Below are positions 22,925 through 31,956 of a stretch of 64,000 nucleotides of DNA, piece after piece. The position numbers and the translations under genes were made by a program. How positions within the stretch are numbered: position 1 is the first letter of the stretch; the number at the start of each line of letters is the position of its first letter. Source of the DNA: Bog-950 sp964615305 (GTDB lineage Bacteria > Bacteroidota > Bacteroidia > Chitinophagales > LD1); NCBI GenBank assembly GCA_964615305.1, contig CAZTNA010000004.1, forward strand, positions 124,001 to 188,000, in the 5' to 3' direction. Below the pieces are notes generated by a model. It did not search any database. It was not told the DNA's origin and saw only the letters and a program-made list of their open reading frames with translations.

Positions 22925-25900
22925 ATGCAGTTAAAAAATTTACTCATTGCAGTATTCACCTTTTTTACCGCTGCCCTCATAGCACAGGATATTACCATTA
23001 GCGGCAATGTGCAAGACGAAAACAAACAGCCCATGCCGGGCGCTACCCTGTTGGTAAAAGGCACCACCATAGGCGCCCATACCGATGATGCCGGTAACTA
23101 CACCCTGCAAGTGCCCGCCACCGCCAAAACACTGGTAGTAAGTTTTGTGGGCTACACCTCACAGGAAATAGCCATAAAAACCAACCAGGGTAACTATGTG
23201 CTGAATGTAGATATGCAAAACAACGATGTAGGGCTCAATCAAGTAGTGGTTTCGGCCAGTAAGAAAAAAGAAAAAATACTCGATGCCCCCGCTTCGGTAT
23301 CGGTCATAGGGCAAGAAAAACTCGAACGTATAGTAACCACCACCCCCGTAGAGCAGCTAAAAACCACCCCGGGCGTAGATGTTATGCGCACCGGACTGGT
23401 ATCAAGCAATGTGGTAGTGCGCGGATTCAACAACATATTTTCGGGTTCGGTGCTCAACGTTATTGACAACCGCATAGGCTCGGTGCCATCGCTGCGCATA
23501 AACGCCTACCAACTAACCCCCGTTAGCAATACCGACTACGAGCGCATAGAAGTAGTACGCGGCCCTGCCTCTGCCCTCTACGGCCCCAACGCCAGCAGCG
23601 GAGTAGTGCATATTATTACCCGATCGCCACTTGACCAGGAAAAAAAATTTATGACCACCGTAGCCATGACCAGCGGCTTTACCGTGCTCGATAAATCGTA
23701 CCGCCAGTATAACCAGGGCAAAATAGCTTCGGGCAATATTATTAACCCCGAAATACGCCACAGCGGCAAACTGTTTAACGGCAAATTTGGTTACAAAATT
23801 TCGGGCAGCTACTTTCAGGGCACCGACTACCCCGTGTACGACACCCGCGAACCCTACGACAATAAGTTTCACCCGGGTATCAGCGGCCCTTATGATGGCG
23901 ATAGTGTAATTTTTGGCTCGGCCCGTAACGGTCAGGTATTTACCCCTGATACCCTTCAAAAATTTACCCATACCGATAGCTCAGGCAACCTGGTGCTCGA
24001 TTCGGCCCAACTCGATATTCGCAGATTCCATAAAAATTTTGCTATCCGCAAATACTCGGTTGATGCCCGTATTGACATTCGCCCCATAGAAGACATTACC
24101 CTTACCATTAATGGCGGCCTGGCCAGCACCAAAAACGTAGAACTTACCGGCCTGGGTGCCGCCCAGGGCGGTGCCGGTGGCCCCGGCTGGATTTACTGGT
24201 ACCTGCAAGCCCGCTTCCGCTGGAAAAACCTCTACATACAATACTTTATCAACAGCAGCGATGCCGGCAGCACTTACCTTATACCACAGCTCTCTACTTC
24301 TACACGCAACAGCTACTACGCCTCATCGCCACCCGACCCCTACCAGGTACAATTGCTCATTGATAAATCTAAACTGCACGGCATACAGGCACAACACAGC
24401 TTTACCCCTATCCAGAAACTCAACTTTATTTATGGTATAGATGCCCTGCTCACCCGCCCCGACACCAAAGGCAGCATCAACGGCCGTTTCGAAAACATAG
24501 ACAACCTCAACCAGGTAGGGGCATACATACAGGGCGAATACGAACCCCTTAAATGGATGAAATTAGTAGCCGCCTGCCGCGTTGACTACAACAGCATAAT
24601 TAAAGGCGTGGCCGTAAGCCCCCGTGCGGCTGTGGTTTTTAAACCCAAAACCGGCCACAACATTCGCCTTACCTTTAACCGCTCGTTCGACTCGCCCAAC
24701 ACCCTCAACCAATTCCTAGATTTGTCCAACGGGCTTATACCCAACGGTATAAACGTGCGCGGTATAGGCAACCCTTACGGCTGGTCATACAAATATGACG
24801 ATGCCACACAAATGGTACAATACAAAACAGCCCCCTGGCGCGGACAAACCGGCACCTGGCAAACCTTTGGCGATAAGAACTACAACGTACAAGGCTTCGA
24901 CTCACTCATGCAATACATGTTCGGCCGCTTTGTAGGGGCTGTTAACGACCCGGTTATTGCCAACGGGCTGGTTAACTCTATATTCAGCGGCATAAAAGGC
25001 CCGGCCGGTACAGTAGCCAATGCCGACCAAATGTCTATTGCCTACGATATTTTTGCCACCAAAAAAGACCTGGGGGCCAGTGTGCAAAATGTAGCCAATT
25101 TCAAAAACCTGAAAAAAATAAACAACTCTACCACCCAAACCTTAGAGTTGGGTTACAAAGGCCTCATTGCCTCTAAACTTTCACTCTCACTTGACCTCTA
25201 CTGGACCCGTATCAGCAACTATGTAAGCTCACTTCGCTCCGCCTCGGGGGCCGTAGTGTTTGACCACAACAGCTACCTGGGCGGTTACGATTACGCCAAC
25301 AACGCTATTGACACCAGCGGCCGGTTGTATAAAAACCTAAAACAGTATGCTGCCCTCGATGGCTTGCTTATACCGCTCTTAGACAATAACCCCGCCTTGC
25401 AAAACCCAACCATAGTGCCGTCTATCAGCGGCACCGTGTGGGACGAACTCATAGTCATGACCTACCAGTTTCCGGTAGGCACCATTACCCCTAACGACAG
25501 CACCTATGTGGGCTCCGACTATATAGTAACCTACCAAAACCTGGGCCGCTTAGATGTGTTTGGTATTGACTTCGGCTTTCAGTACAATGCCTTAGAAAAT
25601 GCCGCACACTCCATCATACTTACCGGCAGCATGAGTTGGGTAAATAAAGATCAGCTTACCCTTTCTTCGGGCGAAAACGTACCGCTCAATGCCCCTAAAC
25701 TTAAAGCCAGCCTCGGCTTTGACCATACCCTGCAAAAAACCGGTTTTGGCTATGGGCTAAACTTCCGCTATCAAATGGGCTACGAAGCCAACTCGGCCGT
25801 GTATGCCGGCACCGTTAAGCCCGCCTACATTCTCGATGCCCGCGTTAGTTACAAACCCAACTTTTACAAAGGCCTGCTGCTTTCAATCAATGTAAACAAC

Positions 25901-25984
25901 GTAAACAACTACCAGTGGCAGAGTTTTCCGGGGGTAGCCATTATGGGCACCCAGTTTTACGCCAAAGCACAGGTTACTTTTTAA
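22925..25984 (+). CDS. TonB-dependent outer membrane receptor with N-terminal CarboxypepD-like domain
   Basis: 1019 residues. The signal peptide is residues 1-20 (KNLLIAVFTFFTAALIAQ). A carboxypeptidase-regulatory-like beta-sandwich follows at about 22-100 (ITISGNVQDENKQPMPGATL…LVVSFVGYTS), then a plug domain (about 118-235; APASVSVIGQEKLERI, ERIEVVRGPASALYGPNASS), then a 22-strand type barrel ending in FYAKAQVTF. It imports a large or scarce substrate using the Ton complex, plausibly the exbBD-tonB set at 43.3-46.3 kb. No SusD-like partner lies next to it, so it is not a typical glycan PUL pair; the substrate is unknown. Codon use is GC-rich like the upstream gene. Confidence 0.93.
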   Translation: MQLKNLLIAVFTFFTAALIAQDITISGNVQDENKQPMPGATLLVKGTTIGAHTDDAGNYTLQVPATAKTLVVSFVGYTSQEIAIKTNQGNYVLNVDMQNNDVGLNQVVVSASKKKEKILDAPASVSVIGQEKLERIVTTTPVEQLKTTPGVDVMRTGLVSSNVVVRGFNNIFSGSVLNVIDNRIGSVPSLRINAYQLTPVSNTDYERIEVVRGPASALYGPNASSGVVHIITRSPLDQEKKFMTTVAMTSGFTVLDKSYRQYNQGKIASGNIINPEIRHSGKLFNGKFGYKISGSYFQGTDYPVYDTREPYDNKFHPGISGPYDGDSVIFGSARNGQVFTPDTLQKFTHTDSSGNLVLDSAQLDIRRFHKNFAIRKYSVDARIDIRPIEDITLTINGGLASTKNVELTGLGAAQGGAGGPGWIYWYLQARFRWKNLYIQYFINSSDAGSTYLIPQLSTSTRNSYYASSPPDPYQVQLLIDKSKLHGIQAQHSFTPIQKLNFIYGIDALLTRPDTKGSINGRFENIDNLNQVGAYIQGEYEPLKWMKLVAACRVDYNSIIKGVAVSPRAAVVFKPKTGHNIRLTFNRSFDSPNTLNQFLDLSNGLIPNGINVRGIGNPYGWSYKYDDATQMVQYKTAPWRGQTGTWQTFGDKNYNVQGFDSLMQYMFGRFVGAVNDPVIANGLVNSIFSGIKGPAGTVANADQMSIAYDIFATKKDLGASVQNVANFKNLKKINNSTTQTLELGYKGLIASKLSLSLDLYWTRISNYVSSLRSASGAVVFDHNSYLGGYDYANNAIDTSGRLYKNLKQYAALDGLLIPLLDNNPALQNPTIVPSISGTVWDELIVMTYQFPVGTITPNDSTYVGSDYIVTYQNLGRLDVFGIDFGFQYNALENAAHSIILTGSMSWVNKDQLTLSSGENVPLNAPKLKASLGFDHTLQKTGFGYGLNFRYQMGYEANSAVYAGTVKPAYILDARVSYKPNFYKGLLLSINVNNVNNYQWQSFPGVAIMGTQFYAKAQVTF

Positions 25985-26015
25985 TACCACCCCTGCCACC
26001 CAAATTACCCTTTAT

Positions 26016-26046
26016 GCCTCTGCTGCACAGCAGGGGCGTTTTTTTG
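26016..26046 (+). terminator. Terminator of the TonB-dependent receptor gene
   Basis: Hairpin GCCTCTGCTG-CA-CAGCAGGGGC (one G-T pair) followed by GTTTTTTTG, starting 32 bases after the receptor stop. Confidence 0.88.
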
Positions 26047-26086
26047 TAGCGCTAAGCCATGTGAGGTATATTCATAAGTTTAACCC

Positions 26087-26866
26087 ATGAACACCACCGA
26101 ACAAAAACTACAGGCCTTTGCCCGCATACTAAAAATTATGGACCAACTGCGCGAACAGTGCCCCTGGGACAAAGAACAAACCATGGAAACCCTGCGCCCG
26201 CTCACCATCGAAGAAACCTATGAACTGGGCCATGCCATTTTAAAAAACGATATAACCAGTATAAAAGAAGAACTGGGCGACCTGCTGCTGCACATAGTTT
26301 TCTACGCCAAAATAGCCGAAGAAAAAAATGAGTTCAACATAGCCGAAGTCATTCACCACCTTTCCGAAAAACTTATTTACCGCCATCCGCATATTTATGG
26401 CAACGTACAAGTGCAGAACCAAGATGACGTAAAGAAAAACTGGGAACAACTGAAAATGCGCGAAGGCAAAAAATCAGTGCTGGGCGGTGTGCCTGATTCG
26501 TTACCTGCACTCATTAAAGCATACCGCATACAAGACAAAGCAGCACAGGTAAAATTTGAATGGGAAAAAACCGAAGACGTACTGCTGAAAGTAGAAGAAG
26601 AATTAGCCGAACTGCAACAAGAAATAAAGCAACCCAAGTCAGCCCTTTCAGTAGAAGAAGAATTTGGCGATTTGCTGTTTGCGCTCGTCAACTATGCCCG
26701 CTTTATTAAAGTAGATCCCGAATCGGCACTTGAGCGCACCAACCTTAAATTTATTCGCAGATTCAAATACATAGAAGCCAGGGCCGAAGCCCAAGGCAAA
26801 AATCTCAGCGATATGTCGCTACAGCAAATGGATGCCTACTGGAACGAAGCCAAGCAACAAGAGTAA
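26087..26866 (+). CDS. mazG: Nucleoside triphosphate pyrophosphohydrolase MazG
   Basis: Hydrolyses NTPs/dNTPs to monophosphate and pyrophosphate, a house-cleaning role. 259 residues, the length of full two-domain MazG. The N-terminal signature LREQCPWDKEQT (residues 20-31) is followed by the first all-alpha module with metal-binding glutamates in TIEETYELGHAI and KEELGDLLLH. The second module keeps EEELAELQQEI and EEEFGDLLFALVNYARF. Both metal-binding helices look intact. The stop lies only 3 bases from the stop of the convergent T9SS gene, with no terminator between them. An imperfect promoter-like TAAGTTTA lies just before the start. Confidence 0.94.
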   Translation: MNTTEQKLQAFARILKIMDQLREQCPWDKEQTMETLRPLTIEETYELGHAILKNDITSIKEELGDLLLHIVFYAKIAEEKNEFNIAEVIHHLSEKLIYRHPHIYGNVQVQNQDDVKKNWEQLKMREGKKSVLGGVPDSLPALIKAYRIQDKAAQVKFEWEKTEDVLLKVEEELAELQQEIKQPKSALSVEEEFGDLLFALVNYARFIKVDPESALERTNLKFIRRFKYIEARAEAQGKNLSDMSLQQMDAYWNEAKQQE

Positions 26867-26869
26867 CCC

Positions 26870-29800
26870 CTAAAGTACAAGCGTTACACTGCCTTTTATT
26901 TTGCGGTCGGTGTTGTCGTCAAACACAATTTTGGCTACATAAACATATACACCCGGTTGCGCTGTTTTGCCTTGGTAAGTGCCATCCCACCCGGCCAGAT
27001 AGTTTAACCCTTCGTACACTTTTTCGCCCCAGCGGTTAAACACCGTCAACTCAAAGTATCTGATACCCTTGCCGTACACCTGCCATACATCATTTTGCCC
27101 GTCACCATTTGGGGTAAATATGTTAGGTATAAAAATTTCAGGCCGCTGGTAAATAGTCACGTAGTTTTCTTTATAAGCCGTATCGCTGCAGCCATATTGA
27201 TTGCCGCTGATAAGCGTAACCGAATAAGTGCCCGGCTGTTCGTACACATGTGCCGGATTTTGAGTGGTAGAAACTGTCTGGTCGCCAAAGTTCCACTGCC
27301 ATTGATGGCTGTTAGTGCTAAGGTTGGTAAATACAACAGGCGAAGCAGCATCGTTGTAAGTAACTAATGGCGCAGCCGAAAAATCAGCCGTAGCCACCGG
27401 GTGCACGGTAGCGGTGCTGCTGGCGCTATCTACACAGTTGCCGGTAGTAGCTATGAGGGTAACGGTAAAGGTATCGGCTGAAGCGTAAATGTGCAGTGGG
27501 TTGTCGAGTGTAGAAGTGGTGCCATCGCCAAAATACCAAACGTAGGTGGTTCCGCTTACCGGTGTGGTGTTGTTTACAAATACGGTGCTTAGGCCTTCGC
27601 AAACTTCGGTAGTGGTAAAGCCTGCCACAGGGTTGGCATGTACATTCACTTGTGTAGTGGCTGTGTTGCTGCAGTTATTGGCATCGGTACCGGTTACTGT
27701 ATAAAGCGTACTGTTAGCTGGCGTGGCTATAGGGTTGGCTATATTGCCCGCATTCAAATCAGCGGTGGGGCTCCAACTGTACGTTACAGCGCCACCGGCA
27801 TTCAACTGGGCGCTTTGGCCATCGCAAATATCAAGGGCAGCGGTGGTGGCTAAAACCGGTAAAGCATGTACGGTAAACACAATGCTGTCAAGCCCGGCAC
27901 ATCCGGTTACCGCATCGGTATAAGCGTAAACCAGTGAGTGTGCCCCCGCTGTAGCAGTGGCAGGTTCAAATACTCCCGAAGGGTCAGTAATGCCGTTGCC
28001 GCTCCAAACCCCACCGGCCGGTGAAAAACCCGCCAGTGTTTGAGTAGCCGCATCGGCACATGCCGCCTGATTAGCCCCCGCATCTACTATAGGTGCCGGC
28101 TGCACCGTGGTAACTATGCTGGTAGCAGGGGCACTTACACACCCTAAGTCAGTGGCCACTACAGTTATGCTGTTAGGGTTAGTCAGCAAATTAGTGGTAA
28201 ACACTTCAGAAGCCCCGTTTTGAACAGAGCTGCCGTTATTCATAAAGTTATAATTATCGTAGCCTGCCGGTGAAGCCGTAAACGTAACCGACACGCCCTG
28301 GCAAATAGAATTATCGGCATCGCTGCTGGTGAGCGTTACGGTGGGTATGGGGTTAACAGTCATAGTAACATTGTTGGCCGCTATGCCTGCACAGCCATTC
28401 AGCATACCAGCAATGGTTACCACATCGCCATTGGCAAACGCAGTGCTGCTGTAAGTGTCGGCTGCGGTATTTTGTACAGATATACCGTTGACCATAAAAT
28501 CGTAATTGTCTAACCCGGCAGGAGTAGCCGTTATGGTAGCGTTATCGCCTGTGCAGATAGTAGAGGCAGGTGCTACAGTTAAGTTGATAGTGGGGGTAGG
28601 GTTTACCGTAGTTACAATAGGTGCGGTGGCGGTGCTGGAGCATCCGTTATCGGTAGCTATTACGGTAATGCTGTTAGGCGAAGTAAGTGCCGAAGTAGTG
28701 TACAACTCGCTCGCTGAGTTTTGCACCGAAGTGCCATTATTGAAAAACTCGTAGCTATTGTAACCCGTAGGTGCAGCAGTAAATGTAATAGCATCACCAC
28801 TGCATATAGTGTTATCGGCATCGCTGCTGGTGAGGGTTACCGTGGGTATTGGGTTTACTGTCGGAAACAAAGTAGCGCTCGGGTTACTGTAACATACGCC
28901 ATCAAAGCCCAGCACTTTTACACTATCGCCCGCTGCCAAAGCGGTTGTGGTAAATGTATTGGCGGCACTGCTCTGTACCGGGTTGTTGTTTACCAAAAAA
29001 GTATAGTTCAGGTAGTTAGCCGGTGTAGCGGTATAAGTAATCGGCTGGCCGGCACATATACTGTTAGCTGAAGCTGCCAAATTAATAACCAGCGTATTGG
29101 GGTTTACTGTTACTAACAGGGTGTCGCGCACTCTTCCGCAACACGCAGTAGTTACCCATACTTCTACCGTAAAAGTTCCTGTGGCGGTAAATGCCATGGG
29201 CGCACTGGGTGTAGGGCCGGTAGCCGTAGGCGGTATGGCCGATGGTCCAAAATTCCATTCATATAAAGTTCCCGGAATGGTAGTGGTAAACGTATCGGGG
29301 CAGCCTGTTATGGCGGGGTTGTTGCTATGGGTAATTGTATTGGTAAAACCGGTAGTGCTGAATATATCTACAAAGTCAGTAAAGGCAGTACCATTCAGCG
29401 TAATTGTTTTTCTACCCACCGAGGTATAGAATACAGAAACCGGTCCTGCCCCTGTTGACGTAGCAGGTGACGAGCCTGCCCCAAAACTCCAGTTGCCCGA
29501 TACCGGTGCAGTAAACACAACTTCAGCATTCGTGCAGCCACGGTTTAACACTTGTATCACCGGTGGGTTTCCGGGCACCGTTGGGTTGGTTTGTGTAACC
29601 GGTGTTCCTCCATTTTGCGAAAGTGCGGCACTGCTACCCTGCGCTCCGTTACCACCGCTGCCACCCGCGCCACCCGCGCCACCCGCACCACCGTTGCCGC
29701 CAGGGTTGGGCCCACAGCCGGCCGCGCCACCCGCACCACCCGCACCGCCTGCGCCACCAGTACCACCCGTGCCGCCAATACCGCCTGCGCCTCCATTACC

Positions 29801-30973
29801 TGCCGTTAACAAGCAGTCAGTAATATTACCACCGGTACCGTTGTTATAAAGAAAAACAGCAAAAGAACCGCCACCGCCTGTACCGCCCGTTCCTCCATTG
29901 CCACCAAACCCGCCACCGCCACCGCCACCACCGGCTCCTCCCACATCATCTGATCCGCTGTTTTGGCGTCCACCACCACCACCACCACCGCCACCGCCAC
30001 TGCCACCACCACCGGCATTTCCGTTAGCACCTGCCAGCCCCGGTACAAAATATCCGGGCAAAGTTACCATACCGGCAGGGCCGTTAGCACCTGCGGTGCC
30101 AATAGTACCTGCACAGCCGCTGCCTCCGGGTTGTCCTGGGGTGGCTTGCCCGCAACTAGGGCTGCCAAATGCACAACCTAAGTTGCACTGTGGGCCTGTA
30201 CCGGTTGCTCCGGCTGTACCGCCACAAACCCCCGCGCCAACAACACTCGCTATATTGGAACTACCGGAGTGCCCTCCGTTACCTGCACCGTTACCACCGT
30301 TGTTGGCACCAATGCCCCCGGGTGTTGGTGTAAATCGCCCCGCCTCGTTCGGGTTACCGGCAGCGCCATTTTGCCCGGCACCTCCTGCAGCCCCCGCAGT
30401 GCCCGGCATGCCGGCTGTTCCGGGTGTGCCGTCAGCAGCCGTTACAAAACAACGTACTATGTTATAGTTACTGCATCCGTTTAAATATATACCATAAGCG
30501 GTAGCAGCCGTACCGTTAGGGGCATCCATGGTAAGGGTTAAATCCTGCAATCGAAAACCCGAAACGTTTACCCCCGCTATGATGGCTGTGCCGTTGGCCG
30601 GTGGCGGCAACACAATTACATTGGTTCTGTGAATGACTGTGGCCGGTGTATTGGATTTCTGCCAGCCGCTGCCGGGGTCAAAGCCGCCTTCTATGGTCAG
30701 GTTATTGGCTAACATTATCTCACTGGCTATGGTATAGCTGCCGTTGGCCAGCCACATACGGTTGTTGGCTCCGGTTGCTAATGTTAATCCATAAGTAAGA
30801 TTAGCGGGGTTGGCTCGTGTACCGGCTGCCCCTGATGAGGCACCGGCAGGTGTTACATAAACCACCTGACATTCCTGTGCAAAAGTAAAGGTTAAAAAAA
30901 ATGCAGCCACGCAAGCTGCAAAAAGGTTTTTCTGGATGGGTAGCATAGTGTATCTGATGTGCTTTTTCAGCAA
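26870..30973 (-). CDS. Large secreted surface protein with glycine-rich/collagen-like tracts, Ig-like repeats, PKD domains and T9SS type B C-terminus
   Basis: 1367 residues. The ATG at 30973 adds nine residues; the Met at 30946 (MLPIQKNLFAACVAAFFLTF) gives a better signal peptide. Residues about 25-170 look like a beta-helix segment. About 175-450 is glycine-rich: first G-X-Y triplets (GTPGTAGMPGTAGAAGGAGQ), later GGX repeats with long Gly runs. Four related Ig-like repeats of about 90 residues follow (motif 'NPxPTVTLTSSDADN…'), with repeats 2 and 4 nearly identical even in DNA. Two PKD domains (WYFGDGTTS, WNFGDQTVS) lead to a type B T9SS domain (IFIPNIFTPNGDGQNDVW…GSVTLVL). A surface adhesin is likely. 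It converges on mazG with 3 bases between stops. Confidence 0.88.
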   Translation of the reverse strand: MLKKHIRYTMLPIQKNLFAACVAAFFLTFTFAQECQVVYVTPAGASSGAAGTRANPANLTYGLTLATGANNRMWLANGSYTIASEIMLANNLTIEGGFDPGSGWQKSNTPATVIHRTNVIVLPPPANGTAIIAGVNVSGFRLQDLTLTMDAPNGTAATAYGIYLNGCSNYNIVRCFVTAADGTPGTAGMPGTAGAAGGAGQNGAAGNPNEAGRFTPTPGGIGANNGGNGAGNGGHSGSSNIASVVGAGVCGGTAGATGTGPQCNLGCAFGSPSCGQATPGQPGGSGCAGTIGTAGANGPAGMVTLPGYFVPGLAGANGNAGGGGSGGGGGGGGGGRQNSGSDDVGGAGGGGGGGGFGGNGGTGGTGGGGSFAVFLYNNGTGGNITDCLLTAGNGGAGGIGGTGGTGGAGGAGGAGGAAGCGPNPGGNGGAGGAGGAGGSGGNGAQGSSAALSQNGGTPVTQTNPTVPGNPPVIQVLNRGCTNAEVVFTAPVSGNWSFGAGSSPATSTGAGPVSVFYTSVGRKTITLNGTAFTDFVDIFSTTGFTNTITHSNNPAITGCPDTFTTTIPGTLYEWNFGPSAIPPTATGPTPSAPMAFTATGTFTVEVWVTTACCGRVRDTLLVTVNPNTLVINLAASANSICAGQPITYTATPANYLNYTFLVNNNPVQSSAANTFTTTALAAGDSVKVLGFDGVCYSNPSATLFPTVNPIPTVTLTSSDADNTICSGDAITFTAAPTGYNSYEFFNNGTSVQNSASELYTTSALTSPNSITVIATDNGCSSTATAPIVTTVNPTPTINLTVAPASTICTGDNATITATPAGLDNYDFMVNGISVQNTAADTYSSTAFANGDVVTIAGMLNGCAGIAANNVTMTVNPIPTVTLTSSDADNSICQGVSVTFTASPAGYDNYNFMNNGSSVQNGASEVFTTNLLTNPNSITVVATDLGCVSAPATSIVTTVQPAPIVDAGANQAACADAATQTLAGFSPAGGVWSGNGITDPSGVFEPATATAGAHSLVYAYTDAVTGCAGLDSIVFTVHALPVLATTAALDICDGQSAQLNAGGAVTYSWSPTADLNAGNIANPIATPANSTLYTVTGTDANNCSNTATTQVNVHANPVAGFTTTEVCEGLSTVFVNNTTPVSGTTYVWYFGDGTTSTLDNPLHIYASADTFTVTLIATTGNCVDSASSTATVHPVATADFSAAPLVTYNDAASPVVFTNLSTNSHQWQWNFGDQTVSTTQNPAHVYEQPGTYSVTLISGNQYGCSDTAYKENYVTIYQRPEIFIPNIFTPNGDGQNDVWQVYGKGIRYFELTVFNRWGEKVYEGLNYLAGWDGTYQGKTAQPGVYVYVAKIVFDDNTDRKIKGSVTLVL

Positions 30974-31047
30974 ACGGTTGCGAATTAAGTTATTCTTTTT
31001 AGAACTTGTTACAGAGCATAACCAAAATCATGGTATTGGTTTTTTGC

Positions 31048-31055
31048 TACGTTTG
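31048..31055 (+). promoter_or_regulatory. -7 element supporting the start of the TPR gene
   Basis: TACGTTTG matches TAnnTTTG exactly and lies 19 bases before the ATG at 31075. Transcription from here would begin downstream of the ORF's first ATG at 31006, which supports the later start. Confidence 0.4.
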
Positions 31056-31074
31056 CCACCTCAAAACACATGAT

Positions 31075-31578
31075 ATGAACGACAATTTAAAGCTGCGTAT
31101 GGAAGATATGTTTATGGAAGCCGACCGATTAATAACCGATCAGAAAATAGGCGAAGCATTTTCGAAACTTACCGCCATTACTCAAGAAATGCCCGCATTC
31201 GGAAAAGCGCACAACCATTTGGGCTGGATTTATGAAACCAAATACAAGGACTTTCCCAATGCAGAGAAGCATTACAAACTGGCTATCGAAAACATGCCCG
31301 ATTATCTGGCCGCCTATTATAACTACGCCATTGTGCTTTCGACCCTGCAAAAGTGGGACGAGCTAACTGCATTACTCACCAAAGCGCTTACCGTTCCGGG
31401 CATCAACAAGTCAACTATTCAAAACGAGTTTGCTATTATGTACGAAGCCCAAGGCAAATACAAAGAAGCCATAGACGCTTACAAGGCGTATGCTGCCGCT
31501 ACCTTCGACAATAAGCAATTAGACACAGCTAAAGATTCTATAGAACGGTGCAAGAAAAAGATGGAAATGTTGGGGTAA
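31075..31578 (+). CDS. Small cytoplasmic tetratricopeptide-repeat protein
   Basis: 167 residues from the ATG at 31075. A longer reading from 31006 is open but would place a -7 promoter element inside the gene and add a poorly conserved hydrophobic stretch, so the later start is chosen. The sequence is built of TPR helices: AFGKAHNHLGWIYETKYKDF, NAEKHYKLAIENMPDYLAAY, NEFAIMYEAQGKYKEAIDAY. There is no signal peptide. TPR proteins are scaffolds and no partner is evident. rpmE2 follows in the same direction but has its own good promoter. Confidence 0.82.
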   Translation: MNDNLKLRMEDMFMEADRLITDQKIGEAFSKLTAITQEMPAFGKAHNHLGWIYETKYKDFPNAEKHYKLAIENMPDYLAAYYNYAIVLSTLQKWDELTALLTKALTVPGINKSTIQNEFAIMYEAQGKYKEAIDAYKAYAAATFDNKQLDTAKDSIERCKKKMEMLG

Positions 31579-31587
31579 AACCAAACA

Positions 31588-31618
31588 TTTTGATTTCAGA
31601 ATTCAAAATCTATATTTG
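31588..31618 (+). promoter_or_regulatory. Bacteroidota-type promoter of rpmE2
   Basis: TTTTG (31588-31592), an 18-base spacer and TATATTTG (31611-31618), a full match to the -33/-7 consensus. The leader to the ATG at 31639 would be about 14-16 bases. Confidence 0.75.
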
Positions 31619-31638
31619 CGCTCCCTAAAAACAGGATT

Positions 31639-31884
31639 ATGAAAAAAGATATTCACCCCACTAACTACCGCACCGTAATATTTAAAGATATTTCATTGGA
31701 TAAAGCCTGGTTAGGTAAAAGTGCTGCCAACAGCAAAGAAACTCTTAAATGGGAAGACGGTAACGAGTATCCGCTTATTAAGCTCGAGATATCAAATGAA
31801 AGCCACCCTTTCTTTACCGGCAAAATGAAATTGGTTGATACGGCCGGCCGTATTGATAAATTTAAGAAACGTTACGCTAAGTAG
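31639..31884 (+). CDS. rpmE2: 50S ribosomal protein L31, type B
   Basis: 81 residues. The N-terminus MKKDIHPTNYRTVIFKD and the phrase SHPFFTGKMKLVDTAGRIDKF are characteristic of L31. The four zinc-binding cysteines of type A L31 are absent, which makes this the zinc-independent type B (YkgM-like) form. In many Bacteroidota this is the only L31, so its presence need not mean zinc-starvation control; no Zur-like operator is visible. It is preceded by a strong promoter and followed by a long hairpin terminator. Confidence 0.96.
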   Translation: MKKDIHPTNYRTVIFKDISLDKAWLGKSAANSKETLKWEDGNEYPLIKLEISNESHPFFTGKMKLVDTAGRIDKFKKRYAK

Positions 31885-31901
31885 TTTAACACTGCTTTTT
31901 A

Positions 31902-31942
31902 TAAATAAAAATGCTCCGCTATAAACGGAGCATTTTTATTTA
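31902..31942. terminator. Bidirectional terminator between rpmE2 and the ABC adaptor gene
   Basis: A perfect 17-bp inverted repeat (31902-31918 with 31926-31942, core AATGCTCCG/CGGAGCATT) with a seven-base loop. The AT outer part gives T-runs in both directions. Confidence 0.9.
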
Positions 31943-31956
31943 CAGGGGTTCTTTGC

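Noticed and set aside
22925..25984. SusC/SusD polysaccharide-utilisation locus
   Set aside because: No SusD-like gene, glycoside hydrolase or PUL regulator lies beside the receptor.
29493..30467. Several proline- and arginine-rich plus-strand open frames in the 1367-residue gene
   Set aside because: Shadows of the glycine-rich tract on the opposite strand.
31006..31074. Longer N-terminus for the TPR gene
   Set aside because: It would contain a -7 promoter element and an unlikely hydrophobic start; the ATG at 31075 is preferred.
31639..31884. Zinc-starvation-controlled L31 paralogue
   Set aside because: Type B L31 is often the only copy in Bacteroidota and no Zur-like operator is visible.
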